This document shows positions 26,621 to 35,881 of a stretch of DNA of 64,000 bases, piece by piece. Every line of letters begins with the position of its first letter. Within the stretch, counting starts at the first letter, position 1. The notes under the pieces were generated by a model. It was not told the DNA's origin and did no database searches. It saw only the letters and a program-made list of their open reading frames with translations. The stretch comes from Phyllobacterium sp. OV277. Its GTDB lineage: Bacteria; Pseudomonadota; Alphaproteobacteria; Rhizobiales; Rhizobiaceae. The stretch lies in NCBI RefSeq assembly GCF_900104355.1, contig NZ_FNIY01000006.1:1-64000 (forward strand). The letters are read 5' to 3'. The position numbers were made by a program, and so were the translations under genes.

Positions 26621-26652
26621 TGTGGATTACCTGTGGATAATGGTTCGCGAAC
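26621..26652. promoter_or_regulatory. Two DnaA-box-like sites and a palindrome
   Basis: TGTGGATTA (26621-26629) and TGTGGATAA (26632-26640) sit two bases apart; the second is a perfect DnaA box (reverse TTATCCACA), the first has one mismatch. Two bases later is the perfect palindrome GTTCGCGAAC (26643-26652). It could bind DnaA as a regulator or a titration site. There is no other sign of a replication origin. Confidence 0.4.
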
Positions 26653-26685
26653 AATGATCATTTGATGATCGTTTGCACTTTGATG

Positions 26686-26964
26686 CTAGCTAAACACCAT
26701 TTCCAAGAGCTGATCTGCGTCCGCTAACATGCTTAAAATATCGACAGAAGTCAAAGCAGTGAAAGCTGGAATACCGGTGCGAAATCGAGCTAGAAGCGTC
26801 GTGATCAATTTCAGGTATCGATCCGCCGCACCATATTCGAGACCGTACGCTTGATGATCGTATTTGTATTCGAACCAATAATTTTGAGCGGCCAAAAGTT
26901 CCGCTTCCGTCATTTGTTCAAATGACTTCTCCGGTTTTGCGTCAAGAATTTTCCCACACTCCAT
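26686..26964 (-). CDS. Small orphan protein of unknown function (92 residues)
   Basis: A 92-residue soluble, helical and acidic protein (MECGKILDAKPEKSFEQMTE; TLLARFRTGIPAFTALTSVDIL). No family is recognised. Its base composition and flanking AT-rich DNA differ from the surrounding core genes and it lies in the short island before tRNA-Thr, so it may be part of laterally acquired DNA. Nothing here indicates a role. Confidence 0.45.
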   Translation of the reverse strand: MECGKILDAKPEKSFEQMTEAELLAAQNYWFEYKYDHQAYGLEYGAADRYLKLITTLLARFRTGIPAFTALTSVDILSMLADADQLLEMVFS

Positions 26965-27097
26965 TTTTTCTCAACAATCTCACGCCGCTTTGCGGCAATA
27001 CAGCCCTTAAGCGACAGATTTAGACAAAATACGAAATTAAATTAATTCTATTTTTTATTCTTTGCTGGCGCCGGCGCATCGCTCGAATGGCGATCCC

Positions 27098-27297
27098 ATG
27101 CAAATTGCGGGTGTTCAACTTGGTGATTTTGTTGCGCCGCAAGTGCCGCCCTCGATCTGCCGACGATTGATTCGATTATCGGTGATTTACTCGCGCGGAG
27201 GGCTGAGCAGAAAAAAATTGAACAGGAGACAAGGGCCGCAGATCAAACGCGCCGCGCCGCTCTTTTTGGCGGTGATCTTGGCGGACTTTATGCGTAG
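27098..27297 (+). pseudogene. Frameshifted coding remnant beside tRNA-Thr
   Basis: Two partial frames join into one protein-like sequence. ATG at 27098 opens MQIAGVQLGDFVAPQ; a second frame, open from 27127, gives AALDLPTIDSIIGDLLARRAEQ and, after charged helical residues, ends FGGDLGGLYA at a TAG. The switch would lie near 27125-27150. The helix-rich, Arg/Glu-rich end looks coding, unlike the flanks. I do not recognise the parent protein. The rest of the gap 26965-27410 (446 bases) holds nothing else I can see. Confidence 0.35.
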
Positions 27298-27410
27298 GTG
27301 TCGCAAATCGGTGACAGGACGCTGCTCAAATGACTATCCAAACTATATATTGGTTAGCGGTACTCGCAACCTGAAATCTCTGATTTCTCAATGATTTCAA
27401 TTGGTTGCGC

Positions 27411-27485
27411 TGGTGCTGCGAGAGAGGATTGAACTCTCGACCTCTCCATTACCAATGGAGTGCTCTACCACTGAGCTACCGCAGC
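27411..27485 (-). tRNA. tRNA-Thr (anticodon GGT)
   Basis: A 75-base cloverleaf with CCA encoded. The acceptor stem GCTGCGG pairs with TCGCAGC (one G-U). The D arm is GCTC/GAGC. The anticodon stem CTCCA/TGGAG holds the loop TTGGTAA, so the anticodon is GGT (Thr, codons ACC/ACU). The T arm GAGAG-TTCAATC-CTCTC is complete. The 3' end faces the remnant region, as integration sites often do. Confidence 0.96.
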
Positions 27486-27639
27486 TTATTTGCGAACGCG
27501 GCGGACTTCTGCCATATCATTGCTTAAATCGCAAGCAAGCAATCGTAATCTCTTGAGCAAAATATCAGGATTCGCCAAAAGCCTAGCATTCTCTGGGAAA
27601 ATATCGCGATTGGCGGATACGGATTTTGAAAGATCACAT

Positions 27640-27837
27640 ATGACATCGCCGTCTTCGAAAAACCCGAATTCCGAGCAAACAAGTCGTGAGAAGCGGCGTT
27701 CAGAACAATTACGGGCGAATCTGGCGCGGCGAAAACAGCAAATACGTTCCCGGCGCTCCGGGGCTGCAGATGAACGCGACGAGGGAATCACCGCTGCAGA
27801 AAAGACCTCCTCCGACACCCCGTCTTCGGAATCTTGA
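27640..27837 (+). CDS. Small basic protein upstream of murA (65 residues)
   Basis: A 65-residue protein, MTSPSSKNPNSEQTSREKRR then LRANLARRKQQIRSRRSG, that is strongly basic in the middle and acidic at the end. It is probably unstructured or one helix that could bind RNA or DNA. A similar short basic protein precedes murA in other Hyphomicrobiales, as far as I recall. The ATG at 27640 is chosen over a start at 27490, which would begin in the flank of the tRNA. Function unknown. Confidence 0.55.
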   Translation: MTSPSSKNPNSEQTSREKRRSEQLRANLARRKQQIRSRRSGAADERDEGITAAEKTSSDTPSSES

Positions 27838-27952
27838 CCGGTCGCGCTGCGATCGAAGCATTTCTTGAACCATTGTCTGCGATGGTTTAGATCAACCGGC
27901 TCTGCAAAGGGCTCAACGACAGGACGGGTATATCCCGCGAAAGTGACACATT

Positions 27953-29242
27953 ATGGATCGTATCAAGATTGTTGGCGGTAATAAGCTGAATGGCATCATT
28001 CCGATTTCCGGTGCCAAGAATGCGGCCCTGCCGTTGATGATCGCGTCACTTTTGACGGATGATACGCTGACGCTCGAAAATGTGCCTCATCTGGCCGACG
28101 TAGAACAGCTGATCCGCATTCTCGGCAATCATGGCGTTGATTATTCCGTCAATGGCCGCCGTGAACGTCAGGATGGCGCCTACTCACGCACGATCCATTT
28201 CACCGCTCGCAATATTGTCGATACAACAGCGCCCTACGAACTCGTTTCCAAGATGCGTGCAAGTTTCTGGGTCATCGGCCCGCTTTTGGCGCGCATGGGT
28301 GTAGCCACCGTATCGCTGCCGGGTGGTTGCGCCATCGGTACCCGTCCGGTTGACCTGTTCATTGATGGTCTGCGCGCGCTTGGCGCCGAGATCGAAATCG
28401 AGAATGGTTACGTCAAGGCAAGCGCAAAGGGCGGCCTTGTCGGCACACGTTTTACCTTCCCGAAAATATCGGTCGGCGCCACTCATGTGCTGATGATGGC
28501 AGCGACCCTTGCCAAGGGCGAGACCATCATCGAGAATGCCGCGCAGGAGCCCGAGGTTGTCAATCTTGCCGATTGCCTCAATGCGATGGGCGCACGCGTC
28601 AGCGGTGCGGGTACTTCGACAATTACCATTGAAGGCGTCACCAGCCTTTCCGGTGCGCGTGTTCGTGTGATTCCTGATCGTATTGAAACCGGCACCTATG
28701 CGATGGCTGTGGCCATGACCGGCGGCGACGTGATCCTCGAAGGCGCCGATGCCAGCCTTTTAAGCGCGGCACTGGAAACACTCGGCCAGGCCGGTGCTGA
28801 AATTTCCGAGACAAATTCAGGTCTGCGTGTCGTGCGCAATGGCCACGGCATTATGCCAGTGGATGTTACCACGCAGCCATTCCCCGGCTTCCCGACCGAT
28901 CTGCAGGCACAGTTTATGGGCCTGATGACCATGGCCAAGGGCACATCGCACATCACCGAGACCATCTTTGAAAACCGTTTCATGCATGTGCAGGAACTGG
29001 CTCGTCTTGGCGCGAAAATTTCACTCTCCGGTCAGACGGCAAAGATCGAAGGTGTGGAACGGCTCAAAGGTGCGCCTGTCATGGCAACAGACCTGCGTGC
29101 ATCCGTATCTCTGGTTATTGCCGGTTTGGCCGCTGAAGGCGAAACAACCGTCAATCGCGTTTATCACCTCGACCGTGGTTTTGAGCGTCTGGAAGAAAAG
29201 CTGTCGCGTTGTGGCGCCGTTGTGGAACGTATCAGCGACTGA
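27953..29242 (+). CDS. murA: UDP-N-acetylglucosamine 1-carboxyvinyltransferase
   Basis: A 429-residue enzyme that transfers enolpyruvate from phosphoenolpyruvate to UDP-GlcNAc, the first committed step of peptidoglycan synthesis and the fosfomycin target. The start [20 protein letters not shown] carries Lys22. The mobile loop [13 protein letters not shown] has the catalytic Cys near 126, so fosfomycin sensitivity is expected as far as this residue goes. It heads a conserved block with the DUF2948, hisD and UPF0262 genes on the same strand. Confidence 0.97.
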   Translation: MDRIKIVGGNKLNGIIPISGAKNAALPLMIASLLTDDTLTLENVPHLADVEQLIRILGNHGVDYSVNGRRERQDGAYSRTIHFTARNIVDTTAPYELVSKMRASFWVIGPLLARMGVATVSLPGGCAIGTRPVDLFIDGLRALGAEIEIENGYVKASAKGGLVGTRFTFPKISVGATHVLMMAATLAKGETIIENAAQEPEVVNLADCLNAMGARVSGAGTSTITIEGVTSLSGARVRVIPDRIETGTYAMAVAMTGGDVILEGADASLLSAALETLGQAGAEISETNSGLRVVRNGHGIMPVDVTTQPFPGFPTDLQAQFMGLMTMAKGTSHITETIFENRFMHVQELARLGAKISLSGQTAKIEGVERLKGAPVMATDLRASVSLVIAGLAAEGETTVNRVYHLDRGFERLEEKLSRCGAVVERISD

Positions 29243-29377
29243 TTGAGCGCTGTTTTTCCTGTTTGTGCACTTTCGCCCAACAGTAGAATTCCATTTGCCT
29301 GAACTTTCCTCTAACAGGGAAGGGAATGTGGCGCGTCCCGCGCGCCATGATCCTGATAAGTCATGCAAAGGGTAGAC

Positions 29378-29815
29378 ATGGACACTCTCAAACTCATCGC
29401 GCTTGATGAGGAAGATCTGCAAATCCTTTCTGCGCATCTGCAGGATTCCGTGCTGAAAATAGCCGATATCGATTATCTGCCTGCCGAACAGCGTTTGGTT
29501 CTGGCGGTGAACCGCTTCGTCTGGGAACTGGCTGCCGATGGCAAACGCCACCGCACGTTTGAACGCCGGCGCACGGCGCTGCATTTTGCGCGGGTGACCA
29601 GTCTCAAGGCGACCGGTATCGAACGCCGCTACAAGGACGATGTACTGTCACTTCTGGCCATCCGGTTCATTGCCGGAGACGCCCCTTCAGGGACGATCGA
29701 ACTGACATTTGCTGCCAACAAGGCTCTGCGTTTTGAGGTGGAAGCGATCGAAGCGCAGCTTACGGATCTCGGACCTGTCTGGGAAACCGAGTTCAAGCCG
29801 GAACATGATGCCTGA
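29378..29815 (+). CDS. DUF2948 family protein
   Basis: A 145-residue cytoplasmic protein with the DUF2948 pattern: LKLIALDEEDLQILSAHLQDSV at the start, RFVWELA and the basic RRRTALHFARVTSLKATGI in the middle. The family is almost confined to alphaproteobacteria and lies between murA and hisD in many of them. Its function is unknown. ATG 29378 has AAAGGG upstream; an ATG five codons earlier is less well placed. Confidence 0.88.
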   Translation: MDTLKLIALDEEDLQILSAHLQDSVLKIADIDYLPAEQRLVLAVNRFVWELAADGKRHRTFERRRTALHFARVTSLKATGIERRYKDDVLSLLAIRFIAGDAPSGTIELTFAANKALRFEVEAIEAQLTDLGPVWETEFKPEHDA

Positions 29816-29836
29816 CGGGCAAAAGGAGTGGTTACA

Positions 29837-31129
29837 TTGGCATTGGTGTTGAGGCAGTCCGATCCTGATTTTGAATCCCGGTTTGCCGCGTTTCTTCTAA
29901 CGAAGCGCGAGGTATCGGAAGATGTGGATCGCACAGTTGCCGATATTATTCACCGGGTCCGAACCGAGGGTGACGCAGCGCTGATCGAATATTCGCAGCG
30001 TTTCGACCGGATTGATCTCGTTCAGCACGGCATTGCCATTACCTCCGCGGAAATCGATGCGGCAATGGCCGCAGCGCCCTTGGAAACTGTCGAAGCCCTC
30101 AAGCTTGCGCGCAACCGCATTCATTCGCACCATCAGCGGCAGATGCCGCAGGATGATCGATACACCGATGCCTTGGGTGTAGAGCTTGGCTCGCGTTGGA
30201 CAGCAGTGGAATCGGTGGGGCTTTATGTACCCGGCGGCACGGCGAGCTATCCAAGCTCTGTGCTGATGAATGCCGTTCCGGCACAGGTGGCAGGCGTTGA
30301 GCGGATTGTCATGGTTGTCCCATCTCCGGATGGAAAGCTTAATCCACTGGTTCTCGTGGCAGCACGGCTTGCTGGCGTTTCAGAGATTTATCGTGTTGGT
30401 GGAGCGCAGGCGATTGCTGCATTAGCCTATGGCACGCAAACCATTGCTCCCGTGTCGAAGATCGTTGGTCCGGGGAATGCCTATGTGGCGGCTGCCAAAC
30501 GCCGCGTTTTCGGTCAGGTTGGCATTGATATGATTGCCGGGCCTTCCGAAGTGGCTGTCCTTGCGGATGGTGACAATAATCCTGACTGGATCGCCGCTGA
30601 TCTTCTGGCGCAGGCAGAACACGATACCGCCTCGCAATCCATATTGATCACCGATGATGAAGCGTTTGGCGATGCGGTTATCGCGGCGGTGGAGAGGCAA
30701 CTGGCAAACCTGCCGCGAACTGAAACCGCAAGCGCTAGCTGGCGTGATTATGGTGCGGTGATTCTGGTGCAGGATCTGGAATCGGCGCTGCCACTGGTCA
30801 ATCGTATCGCTCCGGAGCATCTGGAAATTGCCACCGATGATCCCGAGATTCTGCTTGCGGGTGTGCGCAATGCCGGTGCCATATTCCTTGGCCGTTATAC
30901 ACCTGAAGTCATTGGCGACTATGTCGGCGGCTCCAATCACGTCCTGCCAACGGCACGGTCAGCACGTTTCTCCTCCGGCCTTTCTGTACTTGACTATGTC
31001 AAGCGAACGTCCATCCTGAAATTGGGTGTGGAACAGTTGCGCGCTCTGGGGCCAGCGGCGATAGAACTCGCGCGCGCCGAAGGTCTTGATGCGCATGGCA
31101 ATTCCGTCGCGATCCGGTTGAACCTATAG
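29837..31129 (+). CDS. hisD: Histidinol dehydrogenase
   Basis: A 430-residue zinc enzyme carrying out the last two NAD-dependent steps of histidine synthesis, histidinol to histidine. Clear signatures are [73 protein letters not shown] and IAPEHLEIA (zinc and catalytic His/Glu). The start is probably the TTG at 29837 with AAGGAG eight bases before it; the GTG at 29828 overlaps that site. It sits in the murA block, away from other his genes, as usual in rhizobia. Confidence 0.95.
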   Translation: MALVLRQSDPDFESRFAAFLLTKREVSEDVDRTVADIIHRVRTEGDAALIEYSQRFDRIDLVQHGIAITSAEIDAAMAAAPLETVEALKLARNRIHSHHQRQMPQDDRYTDALGVELGSRWTAVESVGLYVPGGTASYPSSVLMNAVPAQVAGVERIVMVVPSPDGKLNPLVLVAARLAGVSEIYRVGGAQAIAALAYGTQTIAPVSKIVGPGNAYVAAAKRRVFGQVGIDMIAGPSEVAVLADGDNNPDWIAADLLAQAEHDTASQSILITDDEAFGDAVIAAVERQLANLPRTETASASWRDYGAVILVQDLESALPLVNRIAPEHLEIATDDPEILLAGVRNAGAIFLGRYTPEVIGDYVGGSNHVLPTARSARFSSGLSVLDYVKRTSILKLGVEQLRALGPAAIELARAEGLDAHGNSVAIRLNL

Positions 31130-31136
31130 GACAATA

Positions 31137-31622
31137 ATGACAGCAACGGGCAATACCGATGCGCGATTGATCGATGTGGAGTTGGACGAGACCATCGGCC
31201 GCTCCACGCCTGATGTTGAGCATGAGCGGGCCGTTGCCATTTTCGACCTCATTGAGGAAAACAGCTTTCGTCCTGTTAGTGACGAGGGAACAGGTCCCTA
31301 TCGCCTAAAGCTTTCGCTGATAGAAACACGGCTGGTCTTTGCCATTTCCCGTGAAACGGGCGACGATGTGGTCACCCATATTCTCTCCCTGACGCCGCTA
31401 CGCAAGGTTGTGAAAGACTATTTCATGATCTGCGAGAGCTATTACGAGGCAATCCGGTCTTCCAGCCCGAGCAAGATCGAAGCAATCGATATGGGGCGAA
31501 GAGGGCTGCACAATGAAGGGTCGCAAGCGCTGATGGATCGCCTGAGTGGCAAGATCGAAGTGGATTTCGATACGGCCCGCCGCCTCTTTACGCTTGTATG
31601 TGTGCTGCATTGGCGGGGGTGA
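31137..31622 (+). CDS. UPF0262 family protein
   Basis: A 161-residue cytoplasmic protein of the alphaproteobacterial UPF0262 family. Recognisable segments are [52 protein letters not shown] and the helix [36 protein letters not shown]. It is located between hisD and the phosphatase gene, with start and stop coupled to both (8 bases after hisD; one-base overlap downstream). Function unknown. Confidence 0.92.
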   Translation: MTATGNTDARLIDVELDETIGRSTPDVEHERAVAIFDLIEENSFRPVSDEGTGPYRLKLSLIETRLVFAISRETGDDVVTHILSLTPLRKVVKDYFMICESYYEAIRSSSPSKIEAIDMGRRGLHNEGSQALMDRLSGKIEVDFDTARRLFTLVCVLHWRG

Positions 31623-32098
31623 TGGGGCCATTGAGCGTTGAACCGGAAAAGCTCCCCGACGAGCAGGAACCTGCCAAAGGCAGCATGCCCACCGCTGTGC
31701 TTTTTATTTGCGGGATGAATTCCATCCGCTCACCTATTGCTGAAACACTGGCCCGCAGCCTTTTGCCGCCACGGGTCTATGTAGCATCGGCAGGTGTGGA
31801 AAAGGGTGAGCCCGATCCGTTTGTCGATGCGGTGCTGGAAGAACTGGGGCTGAAGCGTATTTCCGCTCATCCGCGCACCTTTGAAGAACTGGAAGACGAT
31901 TATTTTGACCTGATCATCACATTGTCGCCCAAGGCCCATCATATGGCGCTGGAACTGACACGCACGACATCGGTTCATGTGGAATATTGGCCGACACCTG
32001 ATCCAACGCTGGTGCGTGGCCGCCGTGATCAGATCATGGAAGCCTATCGCGACGTCAGGGATAACCTCAAACATCACATTCAGGAGCGTTTCGGCTAG
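31622..32098 (+). CDS. Low-molecular-weight phosphatase / arsenate reductase-like protein
   Basis: A 158-residue protein with the LMW protein-tyrosine phosphatase fold. The P-loop is FICGMNSIRSPIAE, which keeps Cys-X5-Arg-Ser. The general acid is probably the Asp of TPDPT near the C terminus. A 20-residue acidic tail precedes the domain. In alphaproteobacteria such genes lie in this block and are annotated as arsenate reductase or phosphatase; which it is cannot be told from the P-loop. ATG at 31622 overlaps the UPF0262 stop by one base. Confidence 0.85.
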   Translation: MGPLSVEPEKLPDEQEPAKGSMPTAVLFICGMNSIRSPIAETLARSLLPPRVYVASAGVEKGEPDPFVDAVLEELGLKRISAHPRTFEELEDDYFDLIITLSPKAHHMALELTRTTSVHVEYWPTPDPTLVRGRRDQIMEAYRDVRDNLKHHIQERFG

Positions 32099-32235
32099 GC
32101 AATTTGAGTGTTTGTCAGGCCGTGCACAATTGCTTCCAACTCCCTTGTTCACAAATGGCGCGCAATACTATAGGTTCCGCGCAAAATTGCGGTCGAGTGT
32201 GACCGCAAATTCCTTTTTTGGAGATAGAACTACGC

Positions 32236-32454
32236 ATGGCGAAAGAAGAAGTACTAGAGTTTCCCGGTCTCGTGACGGAGCTGTTGCCCAACGCGATGTT
32301 CCGGGTAAAACTCGAAAATGATCATGAAATTATTGCTCACACGGCTGGTCGTATGCGCAAGAACCGCATCCGCGTTCTGGCTGGTGACAAGGTTCTTGTC
32401 GAAATGACTCCATACGATCTGACCAAGGGTCGCATTACCTACCGCTTTAAATAA
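32236..32454 (+). CDS. infA: Translation initiation factor IF-1
   Basis: A 72-residue S1-fold (OB) protein that binds the ribosomal A site with IF-2 and IF-3. The sequence [20 protein letters not shown], the strand pair [21 protein letters not shown], and the end [12 protein letters not shown] are almost invariant in the class. GGAG precedes the ATG by about eleven bases, and a 137-base leader separates it from the phosphatase gene, so it may have its own promoter. A GC-rich hairpin (TGGCC-tcc-GGCCA) follows about 10 bases after the stop but lacks a U tail. Confidence 0.98.
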   Translation: MAKEEVLEFPGLVTELLPNAMFRVKLENDHEIIAHTAGRMRKNRIRVLAGDKVLVEMTPYDLTKGRITYRFK

Positions 32455-32513
32455 GTCCTCTTGGCCTCCGGCCAGACTCGTCCGCAGGACACGAATTTCC
32501 AGGAAATGCGTTC

Positions 32514-33140
32514 ATGAGCGATCAACACAAACTGGTTCTGGCATCCGGCTCGCCGCGCCGTCTGGCGCTTCTGGGCCAGATCGGCCTGGAGCCTGATCGC
32601 CTTTTACCCGCCGATGTGGACGAAACGCCTCTGCGTGCCGAACATCCGCGTTCCCTCGCACGCCGCCTGTCGCGCCTGAAAGCCGAGAAAGTTGCGGGTG
32701 AGTTGAAGGGCGATGCCGAGCTTGGCAATTCCTATATCATCGCCGCCGATACGGTGGTGGCGGTTGGTCGGCGTATTTTGCCGAAGGCCGAAATTCTCGA
32801 TGATGCGACAAGCTGCCTGCGCCTTTTGTCCGGCCGCTCACACCGCGTCTATACGGGCCTGTGCCTTGTTACGCCGAAGGGCAAGATCCGGCAGGAACTG
32901 ATTGAAACGCGTGTGCGCTTCAAACGCCTTTCACGCGAGGAGCTGGAGAGCTATCTTGCGTCAGGTGAATGGCGTGGAAAAGCCGGTGGCTACGCCATTC
33001 AGGGACTTGCAGGCGGTTTTGTTGTCAAGCTGGTCGGTTCCTACAGTAATGTGGTTGGCCTGCCTTTATACGAAACTGCCGGCCTCCTGCATGGCGAGGG
33101 TTATCCCGTCTATGCCAATTGGCAATCATCGGCGCATTAG
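32514..33140 (+). CDS. maf: Maf family nucleoside triphosphate pyrophosphatase
   Basis: A 208-residue Maf/Ham1-like pyrophosphatase that hydrolyses dTTP, UTP and modified nucleotides to keep them out of nucleic acids. The loop [12 protein letters not shown] at the start, the active-site [13 protein letters not shown], and [15 protein letters not shown] then [14 protein letters not shown] match the family. The last motif is typical of the dTTP/UTP class. It lies 60 bases after infA and 43 before yacG on the same strand. Confidence 0.93.
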   Translation: MSDQHKLVLASGSPRRLALLGQIGLEPDRLLPADVDETPLRAEHPRSLARRLSRLKAEKVAGELKGDAELGNSYIIAADTVVAVGRRILPKAEILDDATSCLRLLSGRSHRVYTGLCLVTPKGKIRQELIETRVRFKRLSREELESYLASGEWRGKAGGYAIQGLAGGFVVKLVGSYSNVVGLPLYETAGLLHGEGYPVYANWQSSAH

Positions 33141-33182
33141 AGCCTTTTCTATTTAAACAAAAAGCTCTGAGGTTTTGGACTG

Positions 33183-33389
33183 ATGGACGAAAACAATAGC
33201 TCGGCGAAAGTAACGCCATTGCGGCCGCCACGGCCATGCCCGGAATGCAAAAGACAATCGCAGCGCGAGCATTACCCGTTTTGCTCAAGCCGCTGCCGCA
33301 ATGTCGATCTTAATCGCTGGCTGAACGGTGCTTACGTTCTGCCTGCTGTCGAAAGCGCTGACGATAGCGAGGATGATTCGGAGCACTGA
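33183..33389 (+). CDS. yacG: DNA gyrase inhibitor YacG-like zinc protein
   Basis: A 68-residue zinc-ribbon protein. The four zinc ligands are the Cys pair of PRPCPECKR and the pair in YPFCSSRCRNVDLNRWL; the WLNG helix that follows is typical of YacG. In Escherichia coli the protein binds GyrB and blocks DNA binding. An acidic C-terminal tail (SADDSEDDSEH) is normal. It ends the infA-maf-yacG run, just before the convergent oxidoreductase gene. Confidence 0.93.
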   Translation: MDENNSSAKVTPLRPPRPCPECKRQSQREHYPFCSSRCRNVDLNRWLNGAYVLPAVESADDSEDDSEH

Positions 33390-33401
33390 GGCCCCGCACC
33401 C

Positions 33402-34487
33402 TTAGATTTTGATAACCCGCGTGGTGGGAGGCTGTGCCAGCACGATGTTGATCGCGCGAAGCACGTTGATGCTGTCGCTGAGAGGCATAATCTTCGAGGT
33501 TTTCTCGCCTTTGCGCATGGCATTCATCACAGCCATGGCTTCAAACTGCAGCCCACTGCCCTCAAACGGATAGTCTTCGATCTTGCGGCCGGGGAAGGGC
33601 AGGCGGTCGAGCAGTTTACCAATCAAACCGAGGGGCCTGTTCAGTGGACCAAATGGGGTTGCGAGAACATACGGCCGATAAAGCGTCAGCCGTTGCGCCT
33701 GTAGAAAATCTGCATCCAGCCGCAATGCGCCTTCTGTTCCTTCGATGACAAAATGATTCGCGCCGTCCCGGTCAAAACCGCAAGATAGATTTGCTTCGGC
33801 ACCATCATAATGCAGGGTCATTTCCGAACTCATATCGACGCCGCTAGGCGCTACATGCCACAGGCCAGAGACTTTTTGCGGTTGGCCGAGAAAGTACATG
33901 GCCAGAGACACGCAATAAACGCCGAGATCGAGCGTCGCACCGCCTCCCAATGACCGCTTGAAAAACCGGCTTTCAGGATCGTAGTCATGGGCATAGGCAA
34001 GTTCTGCGGTGATTCGGCGGATTGTTCCGATTTCCCCCGCATCGATCTTCGTTTTGGCCGCCACCACGGCTGGCAGGAAGCGGGTCCATAAGGCCTCCAT
34101 GGCAAAGACCTTGGTCCTCGTTGCTTCGCGTTGGATTACCGAGGCTTCCGTGTGTGAGGGCGCAATGGGCTTTTCAGTGAGAATAGCCTTGCCTGACCGT
34201 ACGGCCTTCAGCGCCTGGGCCAGATGAACGGAATTGGGCGTGGCGATGTAGACGGCGTCAATGGCGGGATCGGACAAGAAGGAATCGAGATCGACATAAG
34301 CCCGCTTTCCGCCGAATGCGTTGCGAAACTGTTCGGCACTGGCAAGTGAGCGGGAGTGATTGGCGACAAGGGCTGCGTCAGGTACAAAAGCCAGATCGGC
34401 GGCAAATCGCTGGGCGATTTCGCCGCTCCCGATGATTCCCCAGCCAAAATCACTGCTCTTGGCAGCCTTCTCCCCCGTTTCATCCAT
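33402..34487 (-). CDS. Gfo/Idh/MocA family oxidoreductase
   Basis: A 361-residue NAD(P)-dependent sugar dehydrogenase-like protein. The N-terminal Rossmann domain is WGIIGSGEIAQRFAADLAFVP with the second-strand motif NHSRSLASAEQF; the middle holds the catalytic Lys in ILTEKPIAPS. The dimerisation sheet GALRLDADFLQAQRL and the loop FKRSLGGGATLDLGVYCV match the family's C-terminal domain. The substrate (a cyclitol, sugar or derivative) is not evident. Its start lies 190 bases from the tRNA-Phe gene. Confidence 0.88.
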   Translation of the reverse strand: MDETGEKAAKSSDFGWGIIGSGEIAQRFAADLAFVPDAALVANHSRSLASAEQFRNAFGGKRAYVDLDSFLSDPAIDAVYIATPNSVHLAQALKAVRSGKAILTEKPIAPSHTEASVIQREATRTKVFAMEALWTRFLPAVVAAKTKIDAGEIGTIRRITAELAYAHDYDPESRFFKRSLGGGATLDLGVYCVSLAMYFLGQPQKVSGLWHVAPSGVDMSSEMTLHYDGAEANLSCGFDRDGANHFVIEGTEGALRLDADFLQAQRLTLYRPYVLATPFGPLNRPLGLIGKLLDRLPFPGRKIEDYPFEGSGLQFEAMAVMNAMRKGEKTSKIMPLSDSINVLRAINIVLAQPPTTRVIKI

Positions 34488-34679
34488 GCAATACGAATCC
34501 TGTCTCTTGATGGTTTAAACAAACGCACCAATGCATGCCGTTTGCAAGAGGCAGAAAAACGGCAAAAAAATCGTTAGTTGATGCTGGACAGGGGGATTTT
34601 TAGTGTTATAACCCACCCGCTTCCGACAGAAAGTCAACGCTGTCAGAAAGGCTTGCCGGATAACGGAAATGCCTGAAGT

Positions 34680-34755
34680 GCCCAGATAGCTCAGTTGGTA
34701 GAGCAGCGGATTGAAAATCCGCGTGTCCGTGGTTCGAATCCGCGTCTGGGCACCA
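34680..34755 (+). tRNA. tRNA-Phe (anticodon GAA)
   Basis: A 76-base cloverleaf with CCA encoded. The acceptor is GCCCAGA/TCTGGGC, the D arm GCTC-AGTTGGTA-GAGC, and the anticodon stem GCGGA/TCCGC carries the loop TTGAAAA with anticodon GAA (Phe). The T arm is CGTGG-TTCGAAT-CCGCG. The tRNA stands alone downstream of the yacG run on the same strand. Confidence 0.97.
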
Positions 34756-34978
34756 TTTTCACTCATTTTATCATGCAGAATCGTCAGGCCAGCGTTTGAT
34801 AAGCTGGGATAAACGACACGCGGAAATGAATTTGCGGCAGGTACCATTTCTCAAACCAGTTCATCCGCATTTTCAGGTCCTATCTTTTTGATCCAATCAG
34901 CACTAAAATTTGCCGCGGAATTGATCTAAAGATCACGCGGCAGTCTGGGATGGCTGCGAATCGGGGTAAACCGCGTAA

Positions 34979-35824
34979 ATGGTGTATCAGAGTAAAAAGC
35001 GATTTGCGGCGGTGCTTCTAAGCGCTGGCTTTCTTGTTGCGTGCTCTGGCGCTGCCCTTGCAGCCGATACAGAAGCGGTCGCCACCGACGGCAAGCCTGT
35101 TAATCCTGCACGCTGGATCGTAACCGTCGGTGCCAGTGTTGAATATGGCAGCAAGTTCGAAGGCGCTCGCACAAGCGGCTTTGGCTTCATGCCTTCCTTT
35201 GACATCCGCAGTGCTGACGAGCCCGAAGGCATGAGTGCCCCCGATGACAATATCGACTATACGCTTTTGACATTGGGCGGGCTGGAGCTTGGCCCGGTGA
35301 TCGGTTTTCGGTCTGGTCGCGACCACTCTGATGACAAAGCCTTTGTCGGCCTGCGCCATATCTCGTTTACTGTCGATGGCGGCATGTTTGCGCAATATTG
35401 GCCGATTCAGGATCGCCTGCGTGTGCGTGCCGAGGTGCGGCAGGCCTTCAACAACTCAGGTGGTCTCGTCGCCGACCTGTCAGCCGACGTGTTCCAGCGT
35501 TATGATAAGTTCCTGTTTTCGGTTGGTCCGCGGCTGTCGATCGCTGACAGTACCTATATGCGCAACACATTTGGCGTGACGGAAGATGAAGCCCGCCACA
35601 ACCACCGAGTTGAGGCCTATACGCCGGGCGGCGGCATCAAGTCGTATGGCATCGTCGCTGCGACAACCTATTCGTTCTCGGATGCGTGGAGCGTTCAGCT
35701 GTTTGGTCGCTACGACAGGCTGGCCGGAGATGCAGCTGAAAGTCCTGTTGTGCCAAGGCTAGGGTCCAAGGATCAGAAAGCCGTGGGCATTACCTGGAAT
35801 TACTCGTTCGGTATTGGACACTAA
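34979..35824 (+). CDS. MipA/OmpV family outer-membrane protein
   Basis: A 281-residue protein with a Sec signal peptide (KKRFAAVLLSAGFLVACSGAALAA, cleavage near residue 29) and a beta-barrel in the MipA/OmpV pattern: ITVGASVEYGSKFEG-type strands, GLRHISFTVDGGMFAQYW, and a C-terminal aromatic ending in WNYSFGIGH. MipA was described as a scaffold between peptidoglycan synthase and hydrolase; OmpV is an outer-membrane protein of unclear role. In alphaproteobacteria the family is often induced by envelope stress. ATG 34979 has GGGGTAAACC-type sequence upstream but no clear ribosome site. Confidence 0.88.
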   Translation: MVYQSKKRFAAVLLSAGFLVACSGAALAADTEAVATDGKPVNPARWIVTVGASVEYGSKFEGARTSGFGFMPSFDIRSADEPEGMSAPDDNIDYTLLTLGGLELGPVIGFRSGRDHSDDKAFVGLRHISFTVDGGMFAQYWPIQDRLRVRAEVRQAFNNSGGLVADLSADVFQRYDKFLFSVGPRLSIADSTYMRNTFGVTEDEARHNHRVEAYTPGGGIKSYGIVAATTYSFSDAWSVQLFGRYDRLAGDAAESPVVPRLGSKDQKAVGITWNYSFGIGH

Positions 35825-35825
35825 A

Positions 35826-35845
35826 GCAGGCCGTTATCGGCCTGC
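35826..35845. terminator. Hairpin between convergent ompV-like and DUF1127 genes
   Basis: A perfect 8-bp stem GCAGGCCG-TTAT-CGGCCTGC starts immediately after the outer-membrane gene stop. The U tail is poor on both strands, so it may slow or process transcripts, or protect 3' ends, rather than terminate strongly. Confidence 0.5.
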
Positions 35846-35881
35846 CCAAACAATGTGACATTCAAAAATACGGATGATTGC

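Noticed and set aside
26582-26685. Replication origin suggested by the DnaA boxes.
   Set aside because: Only two boxes, no DNA-unwinding element, no dnaA, dnaN, repABC or parAB genes nearby; kept as a regulatory site only.
32461-32475. GC-rich hairpin after infA (TGGCC-tcc-GGCCA).
   Set aside because: No U tail follows, and maf is on the same strand 60 bases on, so not called as a terminator.
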